A DNA stretch of 64,000 nt from Monoglobus sp964617455 (GTDB taxonomy: Bacteria > Bacillota > Clostridia > Monoglobales > Monoglobaceae), in the NCBI GenBank assembly GCA_964617455.1, contig CAZTYF010000003.1, positions 52,037 through 116,036 of the forward strand, in the 5' to 3' direction. Position numbers and translations under genes: made by a program. How positions within the stretch are numbered: the stretch's first letter is position 1; every line of letters starts with the position of its first letter. Under the pieces are notes generated by a model. It did no database searches and was not told where the DNA came from. It saw nothing but the letters and a program-made list of their open reading frames with translations. Of this stretch, positions 18,353 to 27,380 are shown in pieces.

Positions 18353-20668
18353 ATGAGTTCGAGAAAAGTTGCGTATTTGATTATTTTAACAGCCCTGATG
18401 GGCACTTTCCTTGTTCCCGCCCGGGTTGTTGCGGCCGAGGACGAGCCGAGACCAAGTAAAACCTATCACGATTTGGGCGGCAATATCGGTGAGGAAATGA
18501 GGGAGAGCCTGTCCGGGTATCTCTGTCGTTTCGGCGCCTGCTATACCACGGAATTCGAAAGGGATTCCGGAGGCAAGATTGTCCTTGACCCTTCAAATTG
18601 GAACGAAAAGCTGTCGGAAATCATATGGTGGCAGTTTTTGAGTTACAGCGAAAGAGATAGACAAAATCCCAACGCCCCCATATACGGCAATTTGAAATTC
18701 GTCTCCCCTGAGACACTTCGGATTTGTGTCAAAAACACTTTCGGAATCGAAAACACCCCTCAAGGAGTCATAGATACCGCGGACAGGTATTATATAGACC
18801 ATACCGACGGCAATTTCCATCCTCCCCAGCAGGACCCGGGGGGCACCATGTGGACCCGGTCTCCGGAGAGCTGCAAAATACAGTATTTTGCGGAGACGGA
18901 TGAGGATACATATTTGGTTCATTTCATTCCGGAATATTCCGAGTCTGCCCGCGGTATGCACAACGGCTCCCTCTATTATGCAAAGCTCAAATCCGCAAAT
19001 ACCTCCTGCGGCTATGCGGCGACCGAGTTGGGCACCGTCTCCGCCCTTGATGACGATTTAATCAAAATGGGTTTTTTGGAGGACGCAAGCAAGGGTATGC
19101 GGACTCTGTCGAATACGAAGATTGACTATTCCCGAACCGAGGGCTTTACCACCATTGAGGAATATGAAGAATATCTGACCGAGATAATCGGAGATTTGGG
19201 CGAAAATTCTCCCAACGGTCCCGGAGTCAACGATTTGTCCGCCTATGTCACCGCCGCCTGCCTCAGAAATTCCAAAACGGAGCTCAAGGCCGAAAACAAC
19301 CGAGTGAGGATTACGGCGGACAGCATACGGGATGCGGCAGGTGCTGCGGTCAGAACCGGTGAGAGACTTTGGCGATATCTTGACCTTAAAGGTATCAGGC
19401 CCAACAAGCAGACGGTCATTCCCATCCAGCTTGTGGTCACGGGCTTGGATGAAAATTCCCCGCCCCAAATCGTCTTTGACGAGAGTCTCAAAGAGGACGA
19501 TATGGGTATTTCCAATATGCGGGTTCTCTTGGGTGACAACAGGCACAGTATAATCATGGACAAGCCCACATGCAATTTGATAATCGAAAACCACGGCACT
19601 TTCACCGCCGAGTTGGGCTCCGCCGTGGGGGGAGGATATATAATCAATTTCTATGACAGGGATATGAATTCCATCGACAAGCTCCCCACCAAGGTTAATT
19701 TTTCCATACCGGCGGAGAGCGAGTACGACAGCGTGTACAACACCTGCGACGGCAGGGATTTCAATATAGGAGGCATATACGATTCCGTCAACGGTGCCAT
19801 AGAATTCAAAACCAATTCGGCGGGCCTTTACAAAACCAAATACAACGAGCCTCGGATATCCGACATAGGCGGCATTCCCGAGGAGGAGCAGAAACACATA
19901 AAGTTCCTTGTATCCAAGGACTACTTTGCGGCTCCCGGGGGCCGTTTCAGACCCGACGACCAATACAGCAATTACGACGCCGCCCGAGCCGTGGCGGGGA
20001 TGCTGTTCACCGTCGACACCGATGCCCGAATAGATTACAGCGATATAGACGAATCGGACCCTCAGGCGGTGTATGTGGCATCCGTGGAAAAGGCGGGCAT
20101 CAAACTCTACAAAGACCAGGGAGGCCTCAGATTTAACGGCAACTCGGCGGTGGGCCTTGAGGACACCTTTGTGAGAAGCCTTGAGCTTCTTGTTGACTAC
20201 AAAGGATACTACTACCCGGATATGGGCGGAGACAGCGACAGGCCCTATGCCTCCCGATATCTGAACTATCCCGACATACAGTATATGGACAAAGAGTCCT
20301 TGGCGCCTTTGGCCTTGGGGGCTCGGGAGGGGATAATCAACGATGGTATGACCCTGTGCAACACCGAAAACAGATTCGACCGAAAGAGTGCGGCGGAGTT
20401 CCTATATAGGCTTTTTGAGAGGATGTGTCAAGTCTCCCCCACCAAATTCGACGGAGGAGAGAACGGATACAAGTCCAACACGGTTTTCTATAACCCCCTC
20501 ACAACCATGAAATTTGAAACGCCCCCCATTGTGTACCTGTATTTGCTCTGCCTCGGTGTGGGAATACTGTTCGCCGTTATTCTCTATATAATGCAAAAGA
20601 AACACAAAATAGTCAACGAAAATGCGGAAGACTCCCGAGAGGATGACGATTATTGGAACGAGTACTGA
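18353..20668 (+). CDS. Large exported protein with SLH-like modules and a C-terminal membrane anchor
   Basis: A 771-residue protein that I do not recognise as a named family. It has a signal peptide (VAYLIILTALMGTFLVPARV, cleaved near VVAAED), about 480 residues of extracellular sequence of unknown fold, then two degenerate S-layer-homology-like modules (GGRFRPDDQYSNYDAARAVA near residues 530-550; LNYPDIQYMDKESLAPLALG near residues 640-660). Near residues 724-748 a single hydrophobic segment (IVYLYLLCLGVGILFAVILY) is followed by a 25-residue acidic cytoplasmic tail. So it is probably a wall-touching protein fixed in the membrane with its C-terminus inside. It is first in an operon with FHA, SEDS and PBP genes, which suggests a role in wall assembly or in coupling wall state to FHA signalling. 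SLH assignment is by pattern only. Confidence 0.7.
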   Translation: MSSRKVAYLIILTALMGTFLVPARVVAAEDEPRPSKTYHDLGGNIGEEMRESLSGYLCRFGACYTTEFERDSGGKIVLDPSNWNEKLSEIIWWQFLSYSERDRQNPNAPIYGNLKFVSPETLRICVKNTFGIENTPQGVIDTADRYYIDHTDGNFHPPQQDPGGTMWTRSPESCKIQYFAETDEDTYLVHFIPEYSESARGMHNGSLYYAKLKSANTSCGYAATELGTVSALDDDLIKMGFLEDASKGMRTLSNTKIDYSRTEGFTTIEEYEEYLTEIIGDLGENSPNGPGVNDLSAYVTAACLRNSKTELKAENNRVRITADSIRDAAGAAVRTGERLWRYLDLKGIRPNKQTVIPIQLVVTGLDENSPPQIVFDESLKEDDMGISNMRVLLGDNRHSIIMDKPTCNLIIENHGTFTAELGSAVGGGYIINFYDRDMNSIDKLPTKVNFSIPAESEYDSVYNTCDGRDFNIGGIYDSVNGAIEFKTNSAGLYKTKYNEPRISDIGGIPEEEQKHIKFLVSKDYFAAPGGRFRPDDQYSNYDAARAVAGMLFTVDTDARIDYSDIDESDPQAVYVASVEKAGIKLYKDQGGLRFNGNSAVGLEDTFVRSLELLVDYKGYYYPDMGGDSDRPYASRYLNYPDIQYMDKESLAPLALGAREGIINDGMTLCNTENRFDRKSAAEFLYRLFERMCQVSPTKFDGGENGYKSNTVFYNPLTTMKFETPPIVYLYLLCLGVGILFAVILYIMQKKHKIVNENAEDSREDDDYWNEY

Positions 20669-20702
20669 GATATGCCTTCGGATTTGAGGGCAGGAGGTCC
20701 TT

Positions 20703-21149
20703 ATGACAATTTACAGTTTTATATCAACGGTCTTGAGCTATGTGTTCACGGTCATAATATATGTCTTTATCATATTCGTTATCCGACTGATATATTTGGA
20801 TGTGAAAAAAATGAGCCGTTTTGAGAACAACAGCATTGCCGATGAGGCCTGTGCCGGCTTGAGACCCATCAAATCCAAAATCGAGCCCCGAACACCTCTT
20901 AAACATCGCTACACCATATACGGCGAGGCGGTGATAGGCAGGAGTCCGGAATGTGATATTGTGATAAACGAGAGCTACATTTCCCAAAAGCATTTGATAA
21001 TCTGGTATGAAAACGGGGATTGGTACTTGGAGGATTTGGGAAGCAGGAACGGAACCGTCATAAACGGCAAGAGAATTCAAAGGGAGGTCATCCTTGACCC
21101 GGAGGATGTTATTTCAATCGGCGGTCTCAACTTCGTGTTTGAGACCTGA
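20703..21149 (+). CDS. Membrane-anchored FHA-domain protein
   Basis: A 148-residue protein with one N-terminal membrane segment (TVLSYVFTVIIYVFIIFVI) and a C-terminal forkhead-associated domain facing the cytoplasm. The phosphothreonine-binding residues are all present: GRSPECDI near residue 79, SQKH near residue 97 and DLGSRNGT near residue 116. FHA domains bind phosphothreonine on partner proteins, so a Ser/Thr kinase of the PASTA type would be expected elsewhere in the genome. It lies 34 bases after the SLH-like gene and 11 bases before the SEDS gene, and CAGGAGGTCC precedes the ATG. The order FHA-FtsW/RodA-PBP is also seen in Actinobacteria and Clostridia. Confidence 0.88.
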   Translation: MTIYSFISTVLSYVFTVIIYVFIIFVIRLIYLDVKKMSRFENNSIADEACAGLRPIKSKIEPRTPLKHRYTIYGEAVIGRSPECDIVINESYISQKHLIIWYENGDWYLEDLGSRNGTVINGKRIQREVILDPEDVISIGGLNFVFET

Positions 21150-21160
21150 GAGGTGAGGAT

Positions 21161-22420
21161 ATGGGAAAAGGCTCCTTAAAGTCCGCAAGCTATCGGAAGC
21201 CGGCCTATCTGTTGATTTTGTTCAATATATTGGGTTTCGGCTTGCTTTTCATAAATAAAGAAAACAACTACAATCCGAATATAATATACACGGGACTGGC
21301 GGTTATAGCCCTGTTTTTGACCATGTATACCATTTTGGTTTTGGGCAGAATGGGGGACAAAATCATAATGCTCATGGTGTTTATGTTAATCTCCATGGGG
21401 GAGATTATGCTGTGCAGGATAAATATGACCTATGCTTTTCGGCAAATAATCTGGATTTTGGTGGGAGGCGGAGTTTTTTTCATTGCCTATTTTGTGTATT
21501 ACAACGTAAAGGTTTGGAAGAATTTCTGGTATCTCTATTTTTTGGGGGGCGTGGCCCTGTTTTTGATAACCCTCATATTCGGCCAAACAATTTACGGCTC
21601 CAAAAACTGGATTTCCATAGGCCCCCTATCTTTTCAACCCTCCGAGATTATCAAGATACTTTTCATAATGTGCCTATCCTGCTATGTGAGCGGAAGCTGG
21701 TCAGAGCCGGTGTTCGGCAAAATCAAGCCCAAATGGGCGGCTCTTATCATAACCTATGTATTTGTGGGATTTTTGGTACTTCAGCGGGACTGGGGCACCA
21801 TCCTTGTTATGTTTTCCGTATATCTCTTTATGCTCTATGTGTATGAATCCGACAGGCGGCTGCCGGTTCTGAATATTTGCGGCCTTATAATCATAGGCCT
21901 GCTGGGATGGAAGTTTATGCACCATATTCAAGTTCGTATCGCAAACTGGCTTGATCCTTGGTCGGATATTCCCAACAGGGGATACCAGATTGCCCAGTCT
22001 CTCTTTGCCATATCCTCCGGAGGCTACTTCGGCAGAGGACTCGGGAACGGGTCCCCTTATTATATCCCACTTGCCCACTCCGATTTCATCTTTGCCGCCA
22101 TATGCGAGGAAATGGGTGTGTTTGGGGGAGTTGCGGTTATTTTGCTGTTCTTCTTGATTGCCTATCGGTGTTTCAAGATTTCCATCATGGCCTCCGACCC
22201 TTTCGACAAGGCTTTAAGTTTCGGGGTTACGGTTATGTTTGCACTGCAGACTTTTATAATAATCGGCGGGGTTATCAAAATGATACCTTTGACCGGAATA
22301 ACTTTGCCTTTTGTGAGCTACGGCGGAACCTCCGTTGTGATAAGCTTTGCATCCTTGGGAATAATCCAGGCAATCTCCGCCAAGACCGAGAGAAAGGGGG
22401 AGCGGGATGAACACCAATAA
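21161..22420 (+). CDS. FtsW/RodA/SpoVE-family SEDS peptidoglycan glycosyltransferase
   Basis: A 419-residue polytopic membrane protein of the SEDS family, which polymerises lipid II into glycan strands and works with a class B PBP. It has at least ten membrane segments. Family signatures are visible: QPSEIIKILFIMCLSCY, LQRDWGTILVMFSVYLFML (with the catalytic-region aspartate), GRGLGNGSPYYIPLAHSDFI and LPFVSYGGTSVV. Sequence alone does not decide between FtsW (division), RodA (elongation) and SpoVE (sporulation); pairing with a short single-pass PBP is like the RodA-PbpA pair of Actinobacteria. GAGGTGAGG precedes the ATG. Its end overlaps the PBP gene by 14 bases. Confidence 0.92.
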   Translation: MGKGSLKSASYRKPAYLLILFNILGFGLLFINKENNYNPNIIYTGLAVIALFLTMYTILVLGRMGDKIIMLMVFMLISMGEIMLCRINMTYAFRQIIWILVGGGVFFIAYFVYYNVKVWKNFWYLYFLGGVALFLITLIFGQTIYGSKNWISIGPLSFQPSEIIKILFIMCLSCYVSGSWSEPVFGKIKPKWAALIITYVFVGFLVLQRDWGTILVMFSVYLFMLYVYESDRRLPVLNICGLIIIGLLGWKFMHHIQVRIANWLDPWSDIPNRGYQIAQSLFAISSGGYFGRGLGNGSPYYIPLAHSDFIFAAICEEMGVFGGVAVILLFFLIAYRCFKISIMASDPFDKALSFGVTVMFALQTFIIIGGVIKMIPLTGITLPFVSYGGTSVVISFASLGIIQAISAKTERKGERDEHQ

Positions 22421-23786
22421 GCGCATCATAAGGGCATTGGTGGCCATAGCTCTGCTGTTTTTGGCCCTTGCCACATACCTCCTTTGGTTCAATATGTTCC
22501 GTGCCAAAGATGTTTATACCAATTCATATAACCAGCGCCAGTGGGAGAGTGAGCAAAGGATAAAAAGAGGAAGCATATATTCCTCCGACGGGGAGCTTTT
22601 GGCGGAGACAAAAATCGGGGACGACAATTCCCGAACACGCAGCTATCCCCGAGGCAGACTCTATTCCCATATTATCGGCTATTCCTCTCAGATATACGGA
22701 AAGACCCAACTTGAGATGTCCAAGGATGACGAATTGGTGGGTAAAAACAACATAGGCATAAGCATAGGTGACATAAAGCCCGGAAATAACCTGCATTTGA
22801 CTGTTTTGGACTACCTTCAGGAATACGCCTACGAACGTTTGGAGGGCAGACAGGGGGCCATAGTGGCCATGGAGCCCACCACGGGTCAAATTTTGGCAAT
22901 GGTGAGCCTACCGGATTTTGACCCCAATACCATAGAAGAGGACTGGGAGGGAATTATGGAGGACGAAAGTTCTCCCTTCCTGGCTCGGGCAACCCAAGGT
23001 CTCTACCCGCCCGGCTCCACCTATAAGATAGTCACCTCCGCCGCCGTCTATGAAAACGGCAGAACCACCGAAACCTTCGATGATCCGGGAGTTTTCAAAC
23101 AGGGAGATGTGGAAGTCAAAAACTACGACGGGGAAGCCTTCGGCCCCATCGATATAAAAACCGCCTTCGAAAAGTCCAGTAACTATGTGTTCTGCACCTT
23201 GGGTTATGAATTGGGAGCGGAAAATGTGCGCATTGAGGCGGAAAAATTCGGAATAAACAAGGACCCGGACTTTGATATACCCATGTTAAAGAGCGAAATC
23301 CAATACAGCCGTATGAGTGACTTGGATGCCGCCTTGGTGTCAATCGGCCAGGGCGGATTGGTGATGACACCCCTCCAGGTTGCGATGATGGCCTCCGCCG
23401 TGGCCAACGGCGGAAAGATGATGAAACCCTATTTGGTTGAAACCGTCACCACCGAAAACGGTACCGTCATAGGCCAAACCAAGCCCTCCGTCCTCTATGA
23501 AAGCATAGGCCCCGCCTGTGCGGCTTATCTGTCCGACATGATGGTCGGGGTTGTTCGGGAAGGCACGGGAACCACGGCCCAAATAGACGGAATAACCGTG
23601 GCAGGCAAGACGGGCACTGCAGAGGCGGAGGGGGACAAAGACCACTCCTGGTTTGTGGGCTATGCTCCCGCAGAGAGCCCCAAAATCTGTGTGGCGGTTC
23701 TCTTGGAAAACAACGGTACCCCCGGCGGAAAAACCGCAGCTCCCATTGCAAGGGATGTGATGAATCGGTTTTTGAATCATCGGTAA
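22407..23786 (+). CDS. Class B penicillin-binding protein (peptidoglycan transpeptidase)
   Basis: A 459-residue single-pass membrane transpeptidase that cross-links peptidoglycan. The membrane anchor is ALVAIALLFLALATYLLWF near residues 10-28. The three active-site motifs are intact: STYK (S204-K207), SSN (257-259) and KTG (401-403). A short pedestal region of about 130 residues (with RGSIYSSDGELLAET) precedes the catalytic domain. At 459 residues it is shorter than PBP2/PBP3 and closer to PbpA of Actinobacteria. The start codon lies inside the end of the SEDS gene (14-base overlap), so the two are translated together and very likely form one SEDS-bPBP complex. Confidence 0.92.
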   Translation: MNTNKRIIRALVAIALLFLALATYLLWFNMFRAKDVYTNSYNQRQWESEQRIKRGSIYSSDGELLAETKIGDDNSRTRSYPRGRLYSHIIGYSSQIYGKTQLEMSKDDELVGKNNIGISIGDIKPGNNLHLTVLDYLQEYAYERLEGRQGAIVAMEPTTGQILAMVSLPDFDPNTIEEDWEGIMEDESSPFLARATQGLYPPGSTYKIVTSAAVYENGRTTETFDDPGVFKQGDVEVKNYDGEAFGPIDIKTAFEKSSNYVFCTLGYELGAENVRIEAEKFGINKDPDFDIPMLKSEIQYSRMSDLDAALVSIGQGGLVMTPLQVAMMASAVANGGKMMKPYLVETVTTENGTVIGQTKPSVLYESIGPACAAYLSDMMVGVVREGTGTTAQIDGITVAGKTGTAEAEGDKDHSWFVGYAPAESPKICVAVLLENNGTPGGKTAAPIARDVMNRFLNHR

Positions 23787-23840
23787 ATCGAAAAAGCTCA
23801 CCCTCGGCGGCGGGCGGTTCGAGAAAAGAGAGGTTATGTT

Positions 23841-24692
23841 ATGGCATCGGCATCTATGATTTGCAAAGCCAAAATCAATTTGGCAATCGATGTGCTTGGA
23901 CGGGCCCCCGATGGATATCACCGGGTGCGTATGGTTATGATGCGGGTGAATTTCGGCGACGAGGTCACCGTATCCCTCCGAACAGACGGCAGGATTCTTT
24001 TGGATGGCACGGAGGGGATGCCCACGGACCGCCAAAACATAGCCTATCGGGCGGCGGACGCCTTTTTCGAAAGGACGGGCCTTGCCACGGGCTGTAATAT
24101 ACATATAAAAAAGCGAATTCCCATGGGAGCAGGTATGGCGGGAGGCAGTGCCGACGGAGCGGGAGTGATAAATATGTTGAATTCTCTCTTGGGAGAGCCT
24201 TTGACTCTTGAGGAAAAGCGGGAGTTGGGACTCACCCTGGGCGCAGATGTGCCCTTTTGCATAACGGAAAACTGCGCTTTGGCGGAGGGTATCGGAGAGA
24301 TTTTGACTCCTCTGCCCAATCCGCCCGAAATGCATTTTGTCATTGCCAAACCCAAGGAGAGCATATCCACCGCCTGGGCCTATGAAAATCTTGACTACGG
24401 AAAAAAGCCAAAAAATATGGACATAGACGAATTGATTCATGCCATAAAGAGCGGGGATGCGAAAAAGGTCTTTGCAAACATGGGAAATATTTTCGAAAGT
24501 GTTTCAATCCCCAAATGCCCCGAAATCGGCCGATACAAAGAGACCTTACTCGGGCTCGGAGCCGATGCCGCCCTTATGAGCGGAACGGGCAGCGCCGTCT
24601 ATGGAGCATTTGCAAGCCGAAAAGCTGCCGAAAATGCCCGAATCCGTTTTGAGAAGATCCATGGAGATTGGGAGTTTTTGCGGCTCATATAA
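23841..24692 (+). CDS. ispE: 4-diphosphocytidyl-2-C-methyl-D-erythritol kinase
   Basis: A 283-residue GHMP-family kinase acting in the non-mevalonate isoprenoid pathway, phosphorylating CDP-methylerythritol. The N-terminal ICKAKINLAIDVLGRAPDGYH is the usual IspE start, and the glycine-rich ATP-binding motif PMGAGMAGGSADG lies near residues 94-106. The C-terminal MSGTGSAVYGAF matches the third GHMP motif. Length is typical. AGAGAGG lies seven bases before the ATG. It follows the PBP gene by 54 bases and may be co-transcribed; undecaprenyl lipid carriers for peptidoglycan derive from the same pathway. Confidence 0.92.
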   Translation: MASASMICKAKINLAIDVLGRAPDGYHRVRMVMMRVNFGDEVTVSLRTDGRILLDGTEGMPTDRQNIAYRAADAFFERTGLATGCNIHIKKRIPMGAGMAGGSADGAGVINMLNSLLGEPLTLEEKRELGLTLGADVPFCITENCALAEGIGEILTPLPNPPEMHFVIAKPKESISTAWAYENLDYGKKPKNMDIDELIHAIKSGDAKKVFANMGNIFESVSIPKCPEIGRYKETLLGLGADAALMSGTGSAVYGAFASRKAAENARIRFEKIHGDWEFLRLI

Positions 24693-24745
24693 GATATTGC
24701 CCAACGGAAGCATATATGAGACCGAAAATTTGCATATATTTGGCA

Positions 24746-24774
24746 TTTACAGAGTTTGCGGCCTGTGATATAAT
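24746..24774 (+). promoter_or_regulatory. Promoter of typA
   Basis: TTTACA at 24746-24751, 17 bases, TATAAT at 24769-24774. Transcription would start near 24781, giving a 5' leader of about 95 bases, so the long open frame that begins at 24781 is not translated from its first codon. Confidence 0.8.
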
Positions 24775-24876
24775 AACCCTTTGGCAGAATTTGCGAGAAA
24801 ATCAATCTCATTCACCGAAACGGGGATAATGGACGGAGGCTGCACCGACACAATCAAAAAGGAGAGCGGAAAATTT

Positions 24877-26697
24877 ATGATAAGACAGGATTTGAGAAAC
24901 ATTGCCATCATTGCCCACGTTGACCACGGCAAGACCACTTTGGTTGACGAAATGCTCAAACAGTGCGGAGTATATCGGGAAAACCAAGTGGTTGAGGAAC
25001 GGGTTATGGACAGCAACGACTTGGAGCGGGAGCGGGGGATTACCATACTCTCCAAAAACACATCGGTATACTATGAAGACATAAAGATAAACATCATCGA
25101 CACGCCCGGCCATGCGGATTTCAGCGGGGAAGTGGAGCGGATACTCAAAATGGTGAACGGGGTCATCCTGCTGGTTGACGCCGCAGAGGGCCCCATGCCC
25201 CAAACCCGTTTTGTGCTCCAAAAGGCCCTTGAGATGAACCATCGGGTCATTGTGGTGGTGAATAAAATCGACCGCCCCGACGCCCGTCTCGATGAGATTC
25301 CCGACGAAATTTTGGATTTGCTCATTGACCTTGATGCCAACGACGAGCAGCTTGAAAGCCCCATACTCTTTTGCTCCGGCAGAGCGGGCACCGCATCCTT
25401 ATCCCAGTATGAAGAGGGGAAGGATTTGAAGGTCCTGTTTGAAACCATAAAAAACTATATTCCCGCCCCGGAGGGGGACGAGAACGGACCTCTTCAGATG
25501 CTGGTGTCCTCGATTGACTATAACGACTATGTGGGCAGAATCGGAATCGGCAGAATAGAGCGGGGGGAGATTACTCAAAATCTGGAAGTGACCGTGGCGG
25601 AATATCATCAAAATCATGAGCCCTACAAGGCGAAAATGGCGAACCTTTATCAAATCGACGGTCTTGGAAGAACACCCGTGACCGAAGCACGGGTGGGAGA
25701 CATAATCTGCTTCTCGGGTATTCCCGACATCACCATAGGCGACACAATCTGTTCCCAGGAAACGGTGGAACCCCTGCCCTTTGTGAAAATAGGTGAGCCC
25801 ACAATCGAAATGACCTTTTCCGTAAACGACAGCCCCTTTGCGGGCCGAGACGGCAGGTATGTGACCTCAAGGCAAATCAGGGACAGGCTCCAAAGGGAGC
25901 TTTTGAAAGACGTATCTCTTCGGGTGGAAGACGGAGAGACCACCGACAGCTTTTGTGTGTCGGGCAGAGGAGAAATGCACCTTTCGATTTTGATTGAAAC
26001 CATGCGTCGGGAGGGCTATGAATTTTCCGTGGGCACTCCCAAAGTCCTCTATAAGGAAATAGACGGCCAAAGATGCGAGCCGGTGGAGAGACTCTCCATT
26101 GATGTGCCCGAGGAAACCATGGGTGCCGTTATGGAAAAAATCGGGCAGCGGAAAGGTGAAATGCAGTCCATGGCACCTCAGGGGGGAAGAATGCGCCTTG
26201 AATATTTAATCCCCTCCCGAGGCCTTTTGGGATACAGGAGCGAGTTTTTGACCGACACCAAGGGAGAGGGCATTCTCAATTCGGTGTTTCATGGCTATGA
26301 GCCCTATAAAGGGGAAATTCACAGCCGCCACACCGGCTCCTTGGTGGCTTTTGAAACGGGAGAGTCCGTGGGATACGGCCTCTTTAAGGTTCAGGACCGA
26401 GGCTCCCTGTTCATAGACCCGGGCGTTGAGGTATACGAGGGTATGGTTGTGGGCGTCAACCCAAAAGGGGACGACATAAATGTGAATGTCTGCAAGAAAA
26501 AACAGCTCACCAACACAAGAGCCTCCGGCAGCGACGAGGCCCTCAAACTGACTCCTCCCATCCAAATGAGCCTTGAGGCCTGTCTTGAATTTTTGGCGGA
26601 CGATGAGCTTTTGGAAGTGACTCCCAAGCATTTGAGAATCAGGAAAAAAATCCTGAACAACCAGCTCAGGGCCAAAGCGCGAAGTAAAAACCAATAA
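24877..26697 (+). CDS. typA: TypA/BipA ribosome-associated GTPase
   Basis: A 606-residue translational GTPase of the EF-G-like TypA/BipA family, which helps 50S subunit assembly under stress or low temperature. The G motifs are clear: HVDHGKTTL (G1), RGITI (G2), DTPGHADF (G3) and NKIDRPDA (G4). EF-G-like domains III and V follow, and the C-terminal BipA-specific domain contains GLFKVQDRGSLFIDPGVEVY and VCKKKQLTNTRASGSDEALKL. I use the ATG at 24877 because GGAGAG lies ten bases before it, the protein then begins MIRQDLRNIAIIAHVDHG as in the family, and the mapped promoter leaves the upstream codons barely transcribed. Confidence 0.94.
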   Translation: MIRQDLRNIAIIAHVDHGKTTLVDEMLKQCGVYRENQVVEERVMDSNDLERERGITILSKNTSVYYEDIKINIIDTPGHADFSGEVERILKMVNGVILLVDAAEGPMPQTRFVLQKALEMNHRVIVVVNKIDRPDARLDEIPDEILDLLIDLDANDEQLESPILFCSGRAGTASLSQYEEGKDLKVLFETIKNYIPAPEGDENGPLQMLVSSIDYNDYVGRIGIGRIERGEITQNLEVTVAEYHQNHEPYKAKMANLYQIDGLGRTPVTEARVGDIICFSGIPDITIGDTICSQETVEPLPFVKIGEPTIEMTFSVNDSPFAGRDGRYVTSRQIRDRLQRELLKDVSLRVEDGETTDSFCVSGRGEMHLSILIETMRREGYEFSVGTPKVLYKEIDGQRCEPVERLSIDVPEETMGAVMEKIGQRKGEMQSMAPQGGRMRLEYLIPSRGLLGYRSEFLTDTKGEGILNSVFHGYEPYKGEIHSRHTGSLVAFETGESVGYGLFKVQDRGSLFIDPGVEVYEGMVVGVNPKGDDINVNVCKKKQLTNTRASGSDEALKLTPPIQMSLEACLEFLADDELLEVTPKHLRIRKKILNNQLRAKARSKNQ

Positions 26698-26702
26698 AAT
26701 AA

Positions 26703-26719
26703 CCGGGGCAAAACCCCGG
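26703..26719. terminator. Hairpin between typA and the convergent XRE gene
   Basis: CCGGGG/CCCCGG with a short CAAAA loop, directly after typA. On the minus strand the stem is followed by TTATTTTATT, so it suits the XRE transcript better than typA. Confidence 0.55.
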
Positions 26720-26827
26720 CAGGAAGAAAATAAAACAGCTCCCGAAAAAGATACAAAATCCCCCGAGAGGCCCATGAGAATATCCAAAAAATTGCGGCCC
26801 GATTCGGGGGAGTTTTTTGCCTCGATT

Positions 26828-27043
26828 TTACCTCTTTTTGATGCCGTCTTTTATGCCGAGAATATAGTCGGCAGGCACATGGTATATTTCGCACAGCTTT
26901 ATCAAGTGATGCAGAGGCAGCTCATTGGCTCCCCTCTCATATCGGGAATACATGGTTTGTGATGTCCCCAAAAGCCTTGCCACTTGGGCCTGGGTCATAT
27001 CATGATCCTCTCTGAGATCCCTCATTGTTTTTACATATTCCAT
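26828..27043 (-). CDS. Small XRE-family transcriptional regulator
   Basis: A 71-residue DNA-binding protein that is almost only a helix-turn-helix domain (MEYVKTMRDLREDHDMTQAQ, then VARLLGTSQTMYSRYERGAN). The motif order matches the Xre/Cro family; there is no sensor domain. I start at the ATG at 27043, which begins MEYVKT; the frame opens further upstream but without a ribosome site, while AAAGGGATGATAGT precedes this ATG. A minus-strand promoter (27077-27105) and an inverted repeat at 27111-27126 right behind it suggest autoregulation. It is divergent from a WYL-domain regulator. Confidence 0.85.
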   Translation of the reverse strand: MEYVKTMRDLREDHDMTQAQVARLLGTSQTMYSRYERGANELPLHHLIKLCEIYHVPADYILGIKDGIKKR

Positions 27044-27076
27044 ACTATCATCCCTTTTTCTTTCCTTCTCTAAGTA

Positions 27077-27105
27077 ATAATAGCATATACACAAAAACTT
27101 GATAA
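27077..27105 (-). promoter_or_regulatory. Probable promoter of the XRE gene
   Basis: On the minus strand: TTATCA (27105-27100), 17 bases, TATTAT (27082-27077). Confidence 0.5.
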
Positions 27106-27110
27106 AATTT

Positions 27111-27126
27111 AGTAAAAATGTTTACT
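27111..27126. promoter_or_regulatory. Inverted repeat, possible XRE operator
   Basis: AGTAAA (27111-27116) and TTTACT (27121-27126) around AATG: a perfect 6-bp dyad just upstream of the XRE -35 box and near a second plus-strand promoter-like pair (CTTACA, 17 bases, TATAAT). Arm and spacer size suit a small dimeric HTH protein. Confidence 0.4.
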
Positions 27127-27243
27127 GCTTACAAAATACGGTAAAGGTTTTATAATATGAAATATGTGTACTCGGAGCAAAACTCCCTCTTTTTGAGAGT
27201 GCCAAACGAAAATCGGGACGGGATATGAGGGAAGACTTGAAAA

Positions 27244-27286
27244 AAACGCAAAAAAATTCACAAAACCTGTACAATTTTTTGCGTTT
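27244..27286. promoter_or_regulatory. Long inverted repeat before the WYL regulator gene
   Basis: AAACGC-A7-TT at 27244-27258 mirrors AA-T6-GCGTTT at 27273-27286 with a 14-base centre. It ends 15 bases before the -35 box of the WYL gene. It could be an operator for a dimeric regulator or a terminator of an upstream short transcript (T-run inside the stem). Confidence 0.45.
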
Positions 27287-27301
27287 AAGCGAATTTGGAT
27301 A

Positions 27302-27330
27302 TTGACTTAATCGAAAACCGGTGCTAAAAT
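27302..27330 (+). promoter_or_regulatory. Promoter of the WYL regulator gene
   Basis: TTGACT at 27302-27307, 17 bases, TAAAAT at 27325-27330; the ATG follows after about 50 bases with GGAGGG before it. Confidence 0.75.
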
Positions 27331-27380
27331 AGTATGCACAGGAATTTGCAAATTTCAGAATAAGGTATGGAGGGATTGAT

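Noticed and set aside
24781..24876. Upstream extension of the typA protein by 32 residues
   Set aside because: The mapped promoter puts the transcript start at about 24781, there is no ribosome site, and the family start matches the ATG at 24877.
27225..27305. 26-codon frame starting MREDLKKTQKNS before the WYL gene
   Set aside because: Weak ribosome site and coding text made of the inverted repeat itself; it ends inside the WYL promoter. A leader peptide cannot be excluded but is not supported.
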